This document shows, piece after piece, positions 56,441 to 64,000 of a DNA stretch of 64,000 bases. Position 1 is the stretch's first letter, and the number at the start of each line of letters is the position of its first letter. Source of the DNA: Streptomyces sp. Edi2 (lineage in GTDB: Bacteria > Actinomycetota > Actinomycetes > Streptomycetales > Streptomycetaceae); assembly GCF_040253635.1 (NCBI RefSeq), contig NZ_JBEJGX010000002.1:233119-297118 (forward strand), given 5' to 3'. A program made the translations under genes and the position numbers. The notes under the pieces are model-generated. The model searched no databases. It was not told the DNA's origin and worked only from the letters and a program-made list of their open reading frames with translations.

Positions 56441-57927
56441 GACTCGCCCCGGGTTGTGGGGTCCTGCGACGAACTGCCGGGCCGCCCACCGCCCCGGCGC
56501 CCGCCGCCGCCCCCACCCCGCGGGCCGCCCCCGCGCCCGGCCCGCTGCCCGCCGCCGCGCCGCGCCCACGGCCCGGCGCCGCGCCGCCGCCCGCCCGCCG
56601 CCGGGCCGCCTCCGCGCTGCCCGGCGGCGCCGCGGCGTCGGTCGGTTGGTTGGTGAGGTGTCTGTCCAGTTCGTTGTCGGTCGCTGTCCGGTGGTGTCCG
56701 GATCCGTCCCGCGCTGTCCGCGCGCCGCCGTCCGCCCGCTCCCGGCCCCCGGCCCGCCGCCGCGCCTGGCGCCCGCTGCTGCTTCCGGCCCGGCATCCCG
56801 CCCCCGGCCCGGCCCGCCCGTCGCCTCCCGCCGGCCCGGCCGCCCCACCGGGCCGGCCGCGTCCCGTCGGCCGTCCGGTGCCCCGCCGCCGCCCGGCGCG
56901 GCGCTGTGCGGCCCGTCCCGTCGGTCGCGTGGGTGGCCGTACGTCCGCCCGGCGCTGCCCGCTGCCCGGCGCTGCCTCGTCTGCTGCTGCTCCGCCGCCC
57001 GTCCCGGTCCGTCGCCCGTCGCCCGTTGCCCGCTGGCCGTGCTGTGCTGTCCCGGCCTGCTGTTCCGTGCTGCTGCTCGGCGCTGCCTCTGCTGCTCCGC
57101 CGCTCAGCACCGCCCGGCCCGCCCTGCCCGTCGCCTCCCGTCGGCCCGGCTGCCCCGTCGGCCCGGCTGCCCCGCCGGGCCGGCCGCGTCCCGTCGGCCG
57201 TCGGCCGCGGTCCGTCGTGCTGCTGCTCCCGGCCCGGCATCCCGGCCCGGCCCGGTCCGCCGGTCCGTCGCCCGCTGGCCGCGCGGCGCTGTCCGGCCTC
57301 CGTCCGGTCTGCCTCGGGTGTCCTTGCTCCGCCTTGCCCGCTGCCCGGCGCCCCGGCCGCGCCCGCCGGGCCGTCCGGCTGCCGCGCCTGGCTCCCGCCC
57401 GGTCCGCCGCGGTCCGTCACCGCGCCCGCCCTGCCCGCTGCCCGGCCCCGCGCTCGCCGGGCCTCCGGCCGTGCTGCCCGGCCCGTCGGCCGCCGCTGGC
57501 CGGATCCGCGCCGGACGGCCGTCGTGCCGCCGTGGCCGCCGGCCCTCGGCCGTCGTGCCGGTGTGTGGGGGAGGGGGTGCTGTCGTGCTGTGCTGTTCCT
57601 CCGTGTTGTTGCGGCGTGTTGTTGCGGCGTGTTGTTGCGGCGTGTTGTTGCGGCGCGTCGTGTGTGCCTGCTCTGTGCCGCGCTCGTACAGCGCGCTGTT
57701 GTAGCGCGCTGTTGGGTCGTGTTGGTCCGGGGTGGTGGTCTTGTGTGCTGGGTTCGTGTGGTGCTGTTGCGTGTTGGTAGGGCTCGGGGTGGTGGCGTGC
57801 GTGGTGGTCGTGCTGTTGGGGCGTGGTGGTCATTCGTGCGTGTGGTCTGGTCTGTTTCGGTCGGTTCCGGTCGGGGTGGGCTGTTGTGCTGAGGTGGGGG
57901 TTGTGGTGCCGCTAGGGTCCTGGGACT
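56441..57927. other. Long gene-free low-complexity region
   Basis: About 1.5 kb. 56441-57550 is C-rich on the plus strand with endless GCC, CCCG and GGCC words (repeats of GGCCGCGTCCCGTCGGCC); 57550-57927 is G/T-rich (GTGTGG, TTGGTG). Frames on both strands stay open by composition alone and lack ribosome sites. A 13-bp tandem repeat is at 57603. The strand change at ~57550 is abrupt. It could be a replication or transfer region, or just expanded spacer. Confidence 0.6.
57603..57654. repeat. Four tandem 13-bp repeats (GTGTTGTTGCGGC)
   Basis: Four perfect head-to-tail copies of GTGTTGTTGCGGC, 57603-57654. The size suits an iteron array for a replication initiator, but no initiator gene is seen nearby. 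Confidence 0.75.
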
Positions 57928-59385
57928 GTGACGGAGACGAGGAAAAAGCGGTTGGTGCCGACGGGTGATTGCTTCTGCGGGTGTGGTGGGGAGGCGGGGA
58001 TCGGGCGCTGGTTCATGCTCGGGCACGACATCACGGCCGCTGCGGCGTTGCGTGCGGTGCAGGGCGGGGTGACGTTGCCGGAGCGTCTGGTGGAGTCGGG
58101 GTTCGGGCCGGAGCGTTCGGTGGTCCAGGAGGCGGTCGATCGGGCGGGCTGGGCCCGTTGTGCGGGGTGTGCGTACGCGGGGGCGCCGGCGGGGCTGGCT
58201 GCTCATGTGCGCGGGGGCGGGTGTGAGGGCGCCGGCCGGGCCGAGTCGGGGCCGGATGGGGCCGGGGTGCCGGCGGGCGGTGTCCTGACGGCCGAGGCGG
58301 CCGCCGGGGAGCTGTCCGCTGCTGCTGCGCCGGGGCGCGCCGCCGAGGGCCGTACGGGCCGTACAGGCGGGTCTGGCGGTTCGGGTGGTGGGGACGCTGG
58401 GCCGGTGCGGGTGGAGGCGGGTGTGGCTCGGGGGTTGGTGTTGCCGGGGCCGGGTGACGGGTTGTGGCGCAAGGTGCCGCTGCATCTGCGTCAGAACGTG
58501 GAGGTGGCCGCGCGTCGGCTGGTGTCGCCGGAGCCGGCGGTGTTGCGGGAGAAGGGGAATTCGGGGGTGCGGTACGCGCTGCGGGCGGCCGATGGCCGGC
58601 GGATGGGCGGGAAGCACTGGCTGGCGTTGCTGGGCGCGCCGAGGGAGTCGTTCGGCGGTGCGCGCAGTGAGCGGGCGCGGCGGGTTTTCGAGGTCCTGGA
58701 GCAGGTGGTGGCCGAGTACGTCGCGCCGGCCGTCGCGGTGAGCTCCGAGAGGGTGGTGTCCGCGCCCGGTTCTGCCGGGGCTGCCCCGGAGCCCGGCCGT
58801 GCGGCCGGGTCCGTTGACGGGTCCGTCCGGGTCTCCGGGGCCGGGCCTGGTGCCGGGGCCGGTGCGGCGGCGCCGAAGGACACGGTGGTGGAAGGGTCCG
58901 CGGCTGTGCCGGGGCCGGGGGAGGCGGAGCTGCAGGCGGCCGATGATGCCTCGTCCGAGCCGGCCGCCTCGACGTCGGCCTCCGCCTCGTCCGCCTCGTC
59001 GGTGTCGGTGGTGCGGGTGGAGACGGGAGCGGGCCGGGGCCGGCTGCTGCCCGGGGCGGACGACCCGGTGTGGGACGAGGTGCCGCTGCATCTGCGGCAG
59101 GCGCTGCGGGGTCCCGCGCACCAGCTGGTGACGCCGGTGCGGGGGCCGTTGAAGGAGCCGGAGCAGCGCCGTGTGCTGTCCGCGGTGCGGGCGGCCCAGC
59201 GGATGCGGATGACGGGCGCGCACTGGCTGCTGCTGCTGACCGCCGAGCGGGAGGCCTTCGGGAGCTCGGGCAGCGCACGGGCGGGCGCGCTCTACACGGT
59301 GCTCGAGCAGATCCTGGCCGAGTACCCGCCGCTCACCCAGGTCCAGGAGGAGCCCGCCGGCGCCGGGGAAGCCGAGGCAGGCTGA
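57928..59385 (+). CDS. Hypothetical protein, 485 aa, tandem domain repeat
   Basis: GTG 57928; a TAGGGT box ends 9 bases before it, so probably leaderless. Residues ~10-75 hold GDCFCGCGGEAGIGRWFMLG then HD and WARCAGCAYAG, a Cys-rich unit I have seen in actinobacterial mobile-element proteins. Two similar ~95-residue units follow: one starts LWRKVPLHLRQNVEVAARRL, the other VWDEVPLHLRQALRGPAHQL; both end VLEQ(V/I)(V/L)AEY. A 100-residue Ala/Gly/Pro/Ser linker joins them. The units may bind DNA. Unknown family. Confidence 0.7.
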   Translation: MTETRKKRLVPTGDCFCGCGGEAGIGRWFMLGHDITAAAALRAVQGGVTLPERLVESGFGPERSVVQEAVDRAGWARCAGCAYAGAPAGLAAHVRGGGCEGAGRAESGPDGAGVPAGGVLTAEAAAGELSAAAAPGRAAEGRTGRTGGSGGSGGGDAGPVRVEAGVARGLVLPGPGDGLWRKVPLHLRQNVEVAARRLVSPEPAVLREKGNSGVRYALRAADGRRMGGKHWLALLGAPRESFGGARSERARRVFEVLEQVVAEYVAPAVAVSSERVVSAPGSAGAAPEPGRAAGSVDGSVRVSGAGPGAGAGAAAPKDTVVEGSAAVPGPGEAELQAADDASSEPAASTSASASSASSVSVVRVETGAGRGRLLPGADDPVWDEVPLHLRQALRGPAHQLVTPVRGPLKEPEQRRVLSAVRAAQRMRMTGAHWLLLLTAEREAFGSSGSARAGALYTVLEQILAEYPPLTQVQEEPAGAGEAEAG

Positions 59386-59879
59386 ACCAACGTGCAGGGC
59401 CTCGCCGCACCGCGCAGGGCTTCGGGCGCGTTCTGCGCCCGGCCCTGGCTGCCCTGGCTGCGCCCCGCGTCTCGGCCCGTCCTGGCTGCGCCGCCGGCCG
59501 CTGTGACTGCGCCCTGCGTTCGCGGTGGCACGCCGCTGCGCCCGGTGGGATGGCGTGCTGGGTCTGTGTGCTGCTCGACCGGGCTTCGGCAGCGTGCTGT
59601 TGGGGCGTGCTGTCTGCGGTGCCCGTGCCGCCGTACGCCTGCCGTCCCGGCCGCCCGTGGCTTCGACCGTGCCGGCTGCTGCGCCCTGGTCGTTGTCCGT
59701 CGGCCCGGCCGGTGGCGGGGTGTTGCGGGGCTGGGCAACGGTGCCGTGCCCGTACGCGGGGGCCGGGGCTGTGGGTGTTGCCGCGCCCGGCAACACTTCG
59801 GTCGGCGCCCGGCCTCTGCTCGCGTCGTCTCGTGCGCGCTGGGGCTGTCCGGGCCTTGCTGGGGAAGGCCCGTGCGGTG
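59386..59879. other. Gene-free region with one hairpin
   Basis: About 490 bases of G/C/T-rich low-complexity DNA like 56441-57927. It contains the 59775 hairpin and nothing else I can support. Confidence 0.55.
59775..59796. terminator. Hairpin GTGTTGCCG-CGCC-CGGCAACAC
   Basis: A 9-bp perfect stem with a 4-base loop. A near copy is at 62047-62070. It may terminate the minus-strand gene at 59880. Confidence 0.5.
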
Positions 59880-60125
59880 CTATGCGGCCTGGTGGCTGGC
59901 CCTGCGGGTGAGGTCGATGAAGGTCGTGACGCGGCTTTCGATTCCACGGCGCAGGCGGTCGTCGGCCGGGTTGTCGGCGAATTCGAGCAGTTCCGTGTGC
60001 ATCAGCGTCAGAAAGTCGATCGCCTGCTGGGCGTCGGCCAGGGTGCTGTCGGTTTCGAACGTCTCGATGAGCTTGGTGACTTCACCGGCGAGGGTGCGGG
60101 CCTGGTCTGCCTCGGACTGGTGCAT
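59880..60125 (-). CDS. Small helical protein, 81 aa
   Basis: It opens MHQSEADQARTLAGEVTKLI and is all helix, acidic, then ends basic (RVTTFIDLTRRASHQAA). The central LTLMHTELLEFAD resembles LELMRADCVQFAE of the 48504 protein. GGAAAGGACCCC lies just before the ATG. Driven by the class I promoter at 60181, with a ~50-base leader. Confidence 0.75.
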   Translation of the reverse strand: MHQSEADQARTLAGEVTKLIETFETDSTLADAQQAIDFLTLMHTELLEFADNPADDRLRRGIESRVTTFIDLTRRASHQAA

Positions 60126-60180
60126 GGGGTCCTTTCCCGAAGGGGCGGGGCGGGGGGTGTTTCCCTCACCGCTAGTTACT

Positions 60181-60210
60181 AATGTACTTCAAATAGGGGG
60201 TCTACGTCAA
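60181..60210 (-). promoter_or_regulatory. Class I-related promoter of the 59880 gene
   Basis: TTGACG (60210-60205), 18 bp, TACATT (60186-60181), with a weaker box GTCCTAAACG directly upstream of the -35. Confidence 0.7.
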
Positions 60211-60291
60211 ACGTTTAGGACTCCCGGGGGTGTGCTGCGCCGCCTGCCGTTCCCGTCCGGGGGCCTGTCGCGGTGTGGTGCGGGCGGGTGT

Positions 60292-60877
60292 TCAGCGCGG
60301 GGGTGCGTAGTTGATGCGGGCGTAGGTGATCGCGTCGCTCTGGATGCCGAGGGTGCGCAGGTAGCGGCGGATGACGTCGTCCTTGGTGCGCCCGGTGACG
60401 CGGGCCGGGGCGGGGCCGTCCGGGGGTGGGGCTGATGTACCAGCCGGTGGCGCGGCCCGCGGTGTTGCGGGTGCGGCCCAGGGTGGCCCGGGGCGGTGTG
60501 GCGCGAGGGGCGCCGTGGGTGACGGTGACGGTGCCGTGGCCCGGCCCGGTGAGCTCGGCCTCGACGACGACGGCGCGGCCGGTGGCCTCCAGGTGCAGCT
60601 GGTGCACCTGGTCGACGGCGGCGGCAGGGACGGCGCTGCCCCAGTGGTTGGCCCGGCCGTCCGGGAGGCCGGTGAGGTGCGCCTCGTACAGGGCGCGCCC
60701 GGTGTCGGTCGGGTGCAGGTCGTACGCGTCGCTGCCGACGGTGAGCAGGCCGCAGGCCACGGCGTCGTCGAGGTGGGTGCCCAGGCCGGCCGGGGTGATG
60801 TGCTTGATCGCATCGCCCTCGGCGGCGCCCTTGACCAGGGCGAGGATGTGCGTCGGGCTGGCGTAGTACCGGCTCAT
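60292..60877 (-). pseudogene. Frameshifted gene, ~194 aa when repaired
   Basis: The first ~150 residues (MSRYYASPTHILALVKGAAE, HITPAGLGTHLDDAVACGLL, QVHQLHLEATGRAVVVEAEL, GRTRNTAGRATGWYISPTP) are in one frame. The end (DGPAPARVTGRTKDDVIRRY, LRTLGIQSDAITYARINYAP) is in the next. Removing one C from the run of five (plus-strand G run 60422-60426) joins them cleanly and gives a normal stop at 60292. The N-terminus looks like a small winged helix. Real mutation or homopolymer sequencing error cannot be told apart by eye. Confidence 0.7.
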
Positions 60878-60957
60878 GGGTCGGCGCTCCTTGTTGTGTC
60901 GGGCCGGGAGGCGGGGCGCCTGCTGCGCCCCGCCCTTGGGGCCGGTGGCCCCTTCTG

Positions 60958-61653
60958 TCAGAGCTGCGGGGCGTGGGGCGCCAGGACCTCGGGGAGGTGC
61001 TGGGTGTAGAGGCCTTCGAGTCCGGCGGGTGCGATCAGGCCCCAGGTGAAGGTGTCCGTGTCCGGGTAGAACCAGCCGCGCATCCGGCTGGGGGCGTCGT
61101 GGGTGCGGATGACGCCTACGCCGTAGACCTCAAGGGTGCCGTCGTGGAGGGCGTCCTGCTGCTCCTGGGTGAGGTGGTCGACGTTGTAGTACTTGTCGAA
61201 CTCCTCGTCGGCGACGACGGCGAGAACGGGGCTGAAGTCGTCTTCGACGCGGCCAAGGAAGCTGCGGTAGCGGGCGAGAGAGGCCAGCGCGTCCGCGCGG
61301 GTGGCGCAGGTGTCGCGGTAGAGGACGCGGTCCTTGTGGTCGGGGATCTCGTCGGTGTCGTACTGCCATGCCTCGATCTGGTGGCGGGCGTAGGTGCCGA
61401 CGCCGTTGTGGCGCTTGCGCAGGAAGCCGTAGGGCTTGCCGTCGACGACGACGGGGTGGCGCTCGGTGCAGAACTCGCAGGTGATGCCGACGTGACGCAG
61501 GAAGCGCTGGAGGCGGGGGAAGCGGGCGAAGCGGGTGCCGCAGTTGCAGCAGGTGTACACCTCCCAGCTGTTGGGGTTGCCCACCGAGTCGTGGTTGCAG
61601 CGGGGGCACGCGTAGGTGGCGCCGGTCTTCCAGTCGATCACGTTGTTGTTCAT
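60958..61653 (-). CDS. Zinc-ribbon hypothetical protein, 231 aa
   Basis: ATG 61653 with CAGGAGGAA upstream. The N-terminus MNNNVIDWKTGATYACPRCN, then CCNCG and CEFC gives two zinc-ribbon pairs (C16/C19 and C35/C38 approximately), plus an ITCEFCTERH pair. The rest is alpha/beta with acidic helices (SFLGRVEDDFSPVLAVVADE). The opening is like phage zinc-ribbon proteins. Driven by the class I promoter at 61699, giving a ~40-base leader. Confidence 0.75.
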   Translation of the reverse strand: MNNNVIDWKTGATYACPRCNHDSVGNPNSWEVYTCCNCGTRFARFPRLQRFLRHVGITCEFCTERHPVVVDGKPYGFLRKRHNGVGTYARHQIEAWQYDTDEIPDHKDRVLYRDTCATRADALASLARYRSFLGRVEDDFSPVLAVVADEEFDKYYNVDHLTQEQQDALHDGTLEVYGVGVIRTHDAPSRMRGWFYPDTDTFTWGLIAPAGLEGLYTQHLPEVLAPHAPQL

Positions 61654-61698
61654 GGCTTCCTCCTGGCTTCGGGGCGGGGCGCTCACCCCGATGTCATT

Positions 61699-61739
61699 AA
61701 TGTACCCCACAAGGGGGGAAGGGTCAAAGTAAAGGGGCC
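61699..61739 (-). promoter_or_regulatory. Class I promoter of the 60958 gene
   Basis: GGCCCC (61739-61734) replaces GACCCT; then TTTACT, TTGACC (61727-61722), 17 bp, TACATT (61704-61699). Confidence 0.78.
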
Positions 61740-62279
61740 GCGCTGGTTCTGCTCCGGCGCGCGCTGACTGCCCGGGGCGCTGAGCCGCCGAGCCGCCGAG
61801 CTGCGCACCGGCCACAGGCGCCGGGGGCTCGGGCCCGTATGGGTGCGCCGTCGGCGCCTTCCCGCTGCTTGCGGGCGGGCTGCGTTCCCGCTGGCGGGCG
61901 GGTTGTTCAGCGTTGTTCGGCGTTGTTCGGCATTGTTCGCCGGCACCCGGCACCCGGCACCCGGCGGCCTTCGGCGCCCCGGCCGCCGCGGCGAGTCACT
62001 GGTGGGGGCGCCATGCGCTCGTCGCCCTGGGGCTGTCCGGCGTCGGGTGTTGCCCGTGCCCGGCAACACCACGGCCGGGGCCTGGCCGGCGTCCTGGAGC
62101 TGCGGCACCTCCGCCGCACCGGGGCCCGCCGCTCCCGGGCTCCGGGGGCGCGCGGTGGCGGGTGTGTGCGCCCTGTCCGGGTCGCCGAGCTGCTCGTACG
62201 GTCGCAGGACGGGCCGAAGGCCCCCGCTCCGGGTCCTGGGCCCGGGGACGGCAGGGTGAAGGTGGAGGGGGCGGTCGGG
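61740..62279. other. Gene-free region with short direct repeats
   Basis: About 540 bases. Four TTGTTC(G/A)GCG-like 10-bp units lie at about 61902-61939, then GGCACCC three times (about 61940-61960). The hairpin GGTGTTGCC-CGTGCCC-GGCAACACC is at 62046-62070. No gene is supported; the frame leading into 62280 has no start with a ribosome site. Confidence 0.5.
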
Positions 62280-63245
62280 ATGGAGCGCAGAACGGTGCTG
62301 GGCGCAGGGCTCGGCGCGGTGGGGTGGTGGGCTGCCGGGGCCGCGCCGGCCGGGGCGATGCCCGCAGGCGGTCGTCTGCGGGAGAGGGATCTGGCGGTAG
62401 CGCGGGGGCTGTTCTCCGCAGGGGAGTACGGCCGGCTGCGCCAGGCGCTCCCGGGTCTGGGCGCCCGCGCGCGTGAGACCCAGGAGACAGGCCCGGTGGG
62501 AGCCGGCCGGGCGGCGCAGGTGTGGGTGCTCGTGTCCCAGCTGGCGGTCAAGGACGGTGACGTGGCCCTCGCGGCCGTCTTCGCGGCCCAGGCGGAGGAG
62601 GCGGCCCGCCGCTCGGGCCGGCCGGTGCTCCTGGCGGCCGCGGCGCGGGCCGCCGCGACACCGCTGCGCCGCACCCGGCGAGCCGATCAGGCTCTGCAGC
62701 TCCTGAAGGACGCCCACGATCAGCTGGCCGCCGTCGCGGCGCCGTCGGCGGAAGTCCTGGACGCGTCCGGCATGGTGGCGCTCACCGCCGCCTACACCGC
62801 CGCCCAGGCCCGACAGCCCGCGGCCGCCGAGGAGTTCGCGGCCTGGGCCGAACAGAGCGCGGCGCGCCTGGCCCACCCCTCCACCCGCGTACGGAGGGAC
62901 GGGGACCTGTCGGCGGCGCAGTGCACGCTGTACCGGGTCGGGATCCACCGCGAGCTCGGCGACGTCGACCGGGCCCTGGCGTACGCCGCGCGCCTGGACG
63001 TAGCCGTGCTGCCGACACCGGAGCGCCGGGCCCGCGCGGCCACCGACACCGCCCGCGCGCTCCTGGCCGCCGGCGACGTCCCGGCCGCGTTCGCCCAGCT
63101 GCAGCAGGTGGAACAGGCCGCGCCGCAGGAAGCCCGCCGGCCCTCGGTACGCACCCTGACCGCCGAGGCCGCCGCCCGCCGTCCCGACCTGCCCGGCATC
63201 ACCGCCTTCGCCCGCCGCACCGCCCCACCCCGCAGCACCACCTGA
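62280..63245 (+). CDS. TPR-like regulator-type protein lacking a DNA-binding domain, 321 aa
   Basis: ATG 62280 with GGTGGAGGGGGCGG upstream. The start MERRTVLGAGLGAVGWWAAG, then Ala-rich helical repeats (DLAVARGLFSAGEYGRLRQA, ALQLLKDAHDQLAAVAAPSA, ALAYAARLDVAVLPTPERRA, AFAQLQQVEQAAPQEARRPS) match the C-terminal half of Streptomyces XRE/TPR proteins that carry an ERRTLL-type segment after the helix-turn-helix. Here that N-terminal DNA-binding domain is missing; 61839-62279 stays open in frame but does not look like one. It is the last gene before the telomere. Confidence 0.7.
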   Translation: MERRTVLGAGLGAVGWWAAGAAPAGAMPAGGRLRERDLAVARGLFSAGEYGRLRQALPGLGARARETQETGPVGAGRAAQVWVLVSQLAVKDGDVALAAVFAAQAEEAARRSGRPVLLAAAARAAATPLRRTRRADQALQLLKDAHDQLAAVAAPSAEVLDASGMVALTAAYTAAQARQPAAAEEFAAWAEQSAARLAHPSTRVRRDGDLSAAQCTLYRVGIHRELGDVDRALAYAARLDVAVLPTPERRARAATDTARALLAAGDVPAAFAQLQQVEQAAPQEARRPSVRTLTAEAAARRPDLPGITAFARRTAPPRSTT

Positions 63246-63629
63246 ACAACCCGCCGAGAAGCCGTCCAGCGCTGTCCTGCGCTGTCCGAAAACGTCCAGA
63301 ACCGTCCAGCCGCGACGAGGCGCGCCCCGCCCCGCTGCGCCCGTCCGCATCCCGCGCCGTGCCGGCGTACGAGCGTCGATGTGGGGCGCGGAGCCGGGCT
63401 TTGTACTTTGCAAAGTAGGACACGGCGCCCCAAAAATGTGAGGTCTGCCACACGCAAAAACAGTTGATGAACACTCAAACCACCCCAAACGAAGCCCAGT
63501 TCAACACAGACCCCGCCGCCACGACCCGCTCGGCCGGCACCCGACAACACACCCCGCCCCATCCCCTCGCCGCCGAGCGAAGCCGAGCACCCCCGCACCC
63601 CCCGATCACCCGCACTCGGCCCACACACC
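63246..63629. other. Subtelomeric spacer
   Basis: About 380 bases without a convincing gene. It holds GTCC-rich repeats (GCTGTCC, CGTCCAG words, 63265-63312), the TGTACTTTGCAAAGT copy at 63402 and A/C-rich DNA. A 107-residue plus-strand frame (63464-63787) runs into the telomeric palindromes and is Pro/Ser/Arg/Thr-rich, so I do not call it. Confidence 0.55.
63402..63416. repeat. TGTACTTTGCAAAGT motif, copy 2
   Basis: Identical to 51674-51688, including the palindrome ACTTTGCAAAGT. Located ~215 bases inside the first telomeric palindrome. Confidence 0.5.
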
Positions 63630-64000
63630 CAAGAGCGCGGAGCGCTCCACTCCAAGATCAAACAAGCCCCCCGCCACCATCACCCAACGTAACCGGAGCG
63701 CGGAGCGCTCCGGCAACCACCCAACCAAGTTCGGATGCGAAGCATCCGAACCAAACGCCCAACTCGGGCGCGCAGCGCCCGAGTTGACACTCCCACTGCC
63801 CCCAACCAGGGGCGCGGAGCGCCCCGCACCCTCCCCACCAGCGCGGGCGCAGCCCGCGCCACCCGGCCGGAGGCCGGGAGCGGGGCCGCAGGCCCCGCCA
63901 GCTCCCGTGCGAAGCACGGGAGTTAACCGTACGCACCCGCGAAAGGGCCGAAGGCCCAAGCCCCTGGCCGAAGGCCAGGGGGTTACCCAGCGTACGCTGG
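63630..64000. other. Right telomere: palindrome array with GNA loops
   Basis: Inverted repeats with three-base loops: 63633-63647 (GGA), 63693-63713 (GGA), 63729-63751 (GAA), 63760-63786 (GCA), 63809-63825 (GGA), 63841-63859 (GCA), 63862-63878 (GGA), 63880-63898 (GCA), 63902-63922 (GAA), 63945-63957 (GAA), 63961-63981 (GAA), and a loopless palindrome CCAGCGTACGCTGG at 63987-64000. Streptomyces telomeres have such arrays, with G-N-A loops on the 3' strand, as here. Stems are 5-12 bp. The innermost sequence is A/C-rich. The terminal palindrome does not match the archetypal CCCGCGGAGCGGG end. Position 64000 is probably at or very near the physical end. Confidence 0.85.

Noticed and set aside
56356..59796. 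Minus-strand open frame of 1146 codons
   Set aside because: It crosses low-complexity DNA and lies antisense to the 57928-59385 gene. The product is Arg/Pro/Gly/Ala/Thr-rich, has no ribosome site, and exists because stop codons are rare at this GC content.
63464..63787. Plus-strand frame of 107 codons inside the subtelomere and telomere
   Set aside because: Half of it is encoded by telomeric palindromes and the composition is Pro/Ser/Arg/Thr. No ribosome site.
1..64000. Calling the window a phage genome
   Set aside because: No terminase, portal, capsid, tail or lysis gene is recognisable. tRNAs, the ligase and operator-like promoters are phage-like, but a telomere and tap-tpg favour a linear plasmid or plasmid-prophage.

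Overview
The window looks like the end of a linear Streptomyces replicon. GC content is about 70 percent, third codon positions are strongly G/C, starts are often GTG or TTG, and ribosome sites are GGAG-like. A WhiB protein and Streptomyces-type hypothetical families point the same way. The last ~370 bases (63630-64000) are a run of twelve short inverted repeats, eleven of them with GNA loops, ending in a perfect palindrome on the last base. That is the design of a Streptomyces telomere, and its terminal palindrome differs from the classic archetype as I remember it. Near the other end, 2172-4911 encodes a divergent tap-tpg pair (telomere-associated protein and terminal protein). I see no phage structural genes, partition genes or obvious replication initiator. 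The dense, short, mostly unknown genes suggest a linear plasmid or plasmid-prophage, but a chromosome arm cannot be excluded.

Layout. 1-6.2 kb: HU protein, tap, tpg and unknown genes. 6.2-14 kb: small unknown genes, two 2H (LigT-like) phosphoesterases, an endonuclease/exonuclease/phosphatase enzyme, a cupin and a frameshifted DUF6087 gene. 14-22.5 kb: a large RING-finger protein facing a MoxR ATPase plus VWA operon. 22.5-30.4 kb: a C5 DNA methyltransferase operon, an RNA ligase, a WhiB regulator, a HAD phosphatase and small genes. 30.7-32 kb: a 35-residue acidic peptide followed by a PCMT-type methyltransferase, resembling an imiditide (aspartimide) RiPP pair. 32-43 kb: lipoprotein, DUF262/DUF6248 pair, RHH-Fic toxin-antitoxin and many plasmid-type unknowns. 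44.1-50.4 kb: an RNA region with five canonical-looking tRNAs, several tRNA-shaped elements with abnormal anticodon arms, and two homologous structured RNAs of ~560 nt. 50-63.2 kb: unknown genes, a tandem-GntR regulator and long low-complexity gaps. 63.25-64 kb: subtelomere and telomere.

Two features tie the window together. First, at least sixteen promoters share one architecture: a GACCCTTTTAAT-like box directly upstream of a TTGAC(A/G) -35, then usually 17 bp to a TACATT/TAAATT-type -10. They drive the RNA genes, RNA ligase, HAD protein, RING protein, MoxR operon, DUF262 operon and others, so the element probably has its own global regulator or a shared sigma preference. Second, RNA ligase, two 2H phosphoesterases, a HAD phosphatase, extra tRNAs and non-decoding tRNA-like RNAs together suggest RNA repair or resistance to tRNA-cleaving host defences. 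That is inference.

Readings come from the given sequence by eye. Family names are assigned from remembered motifs, and no database search was run.
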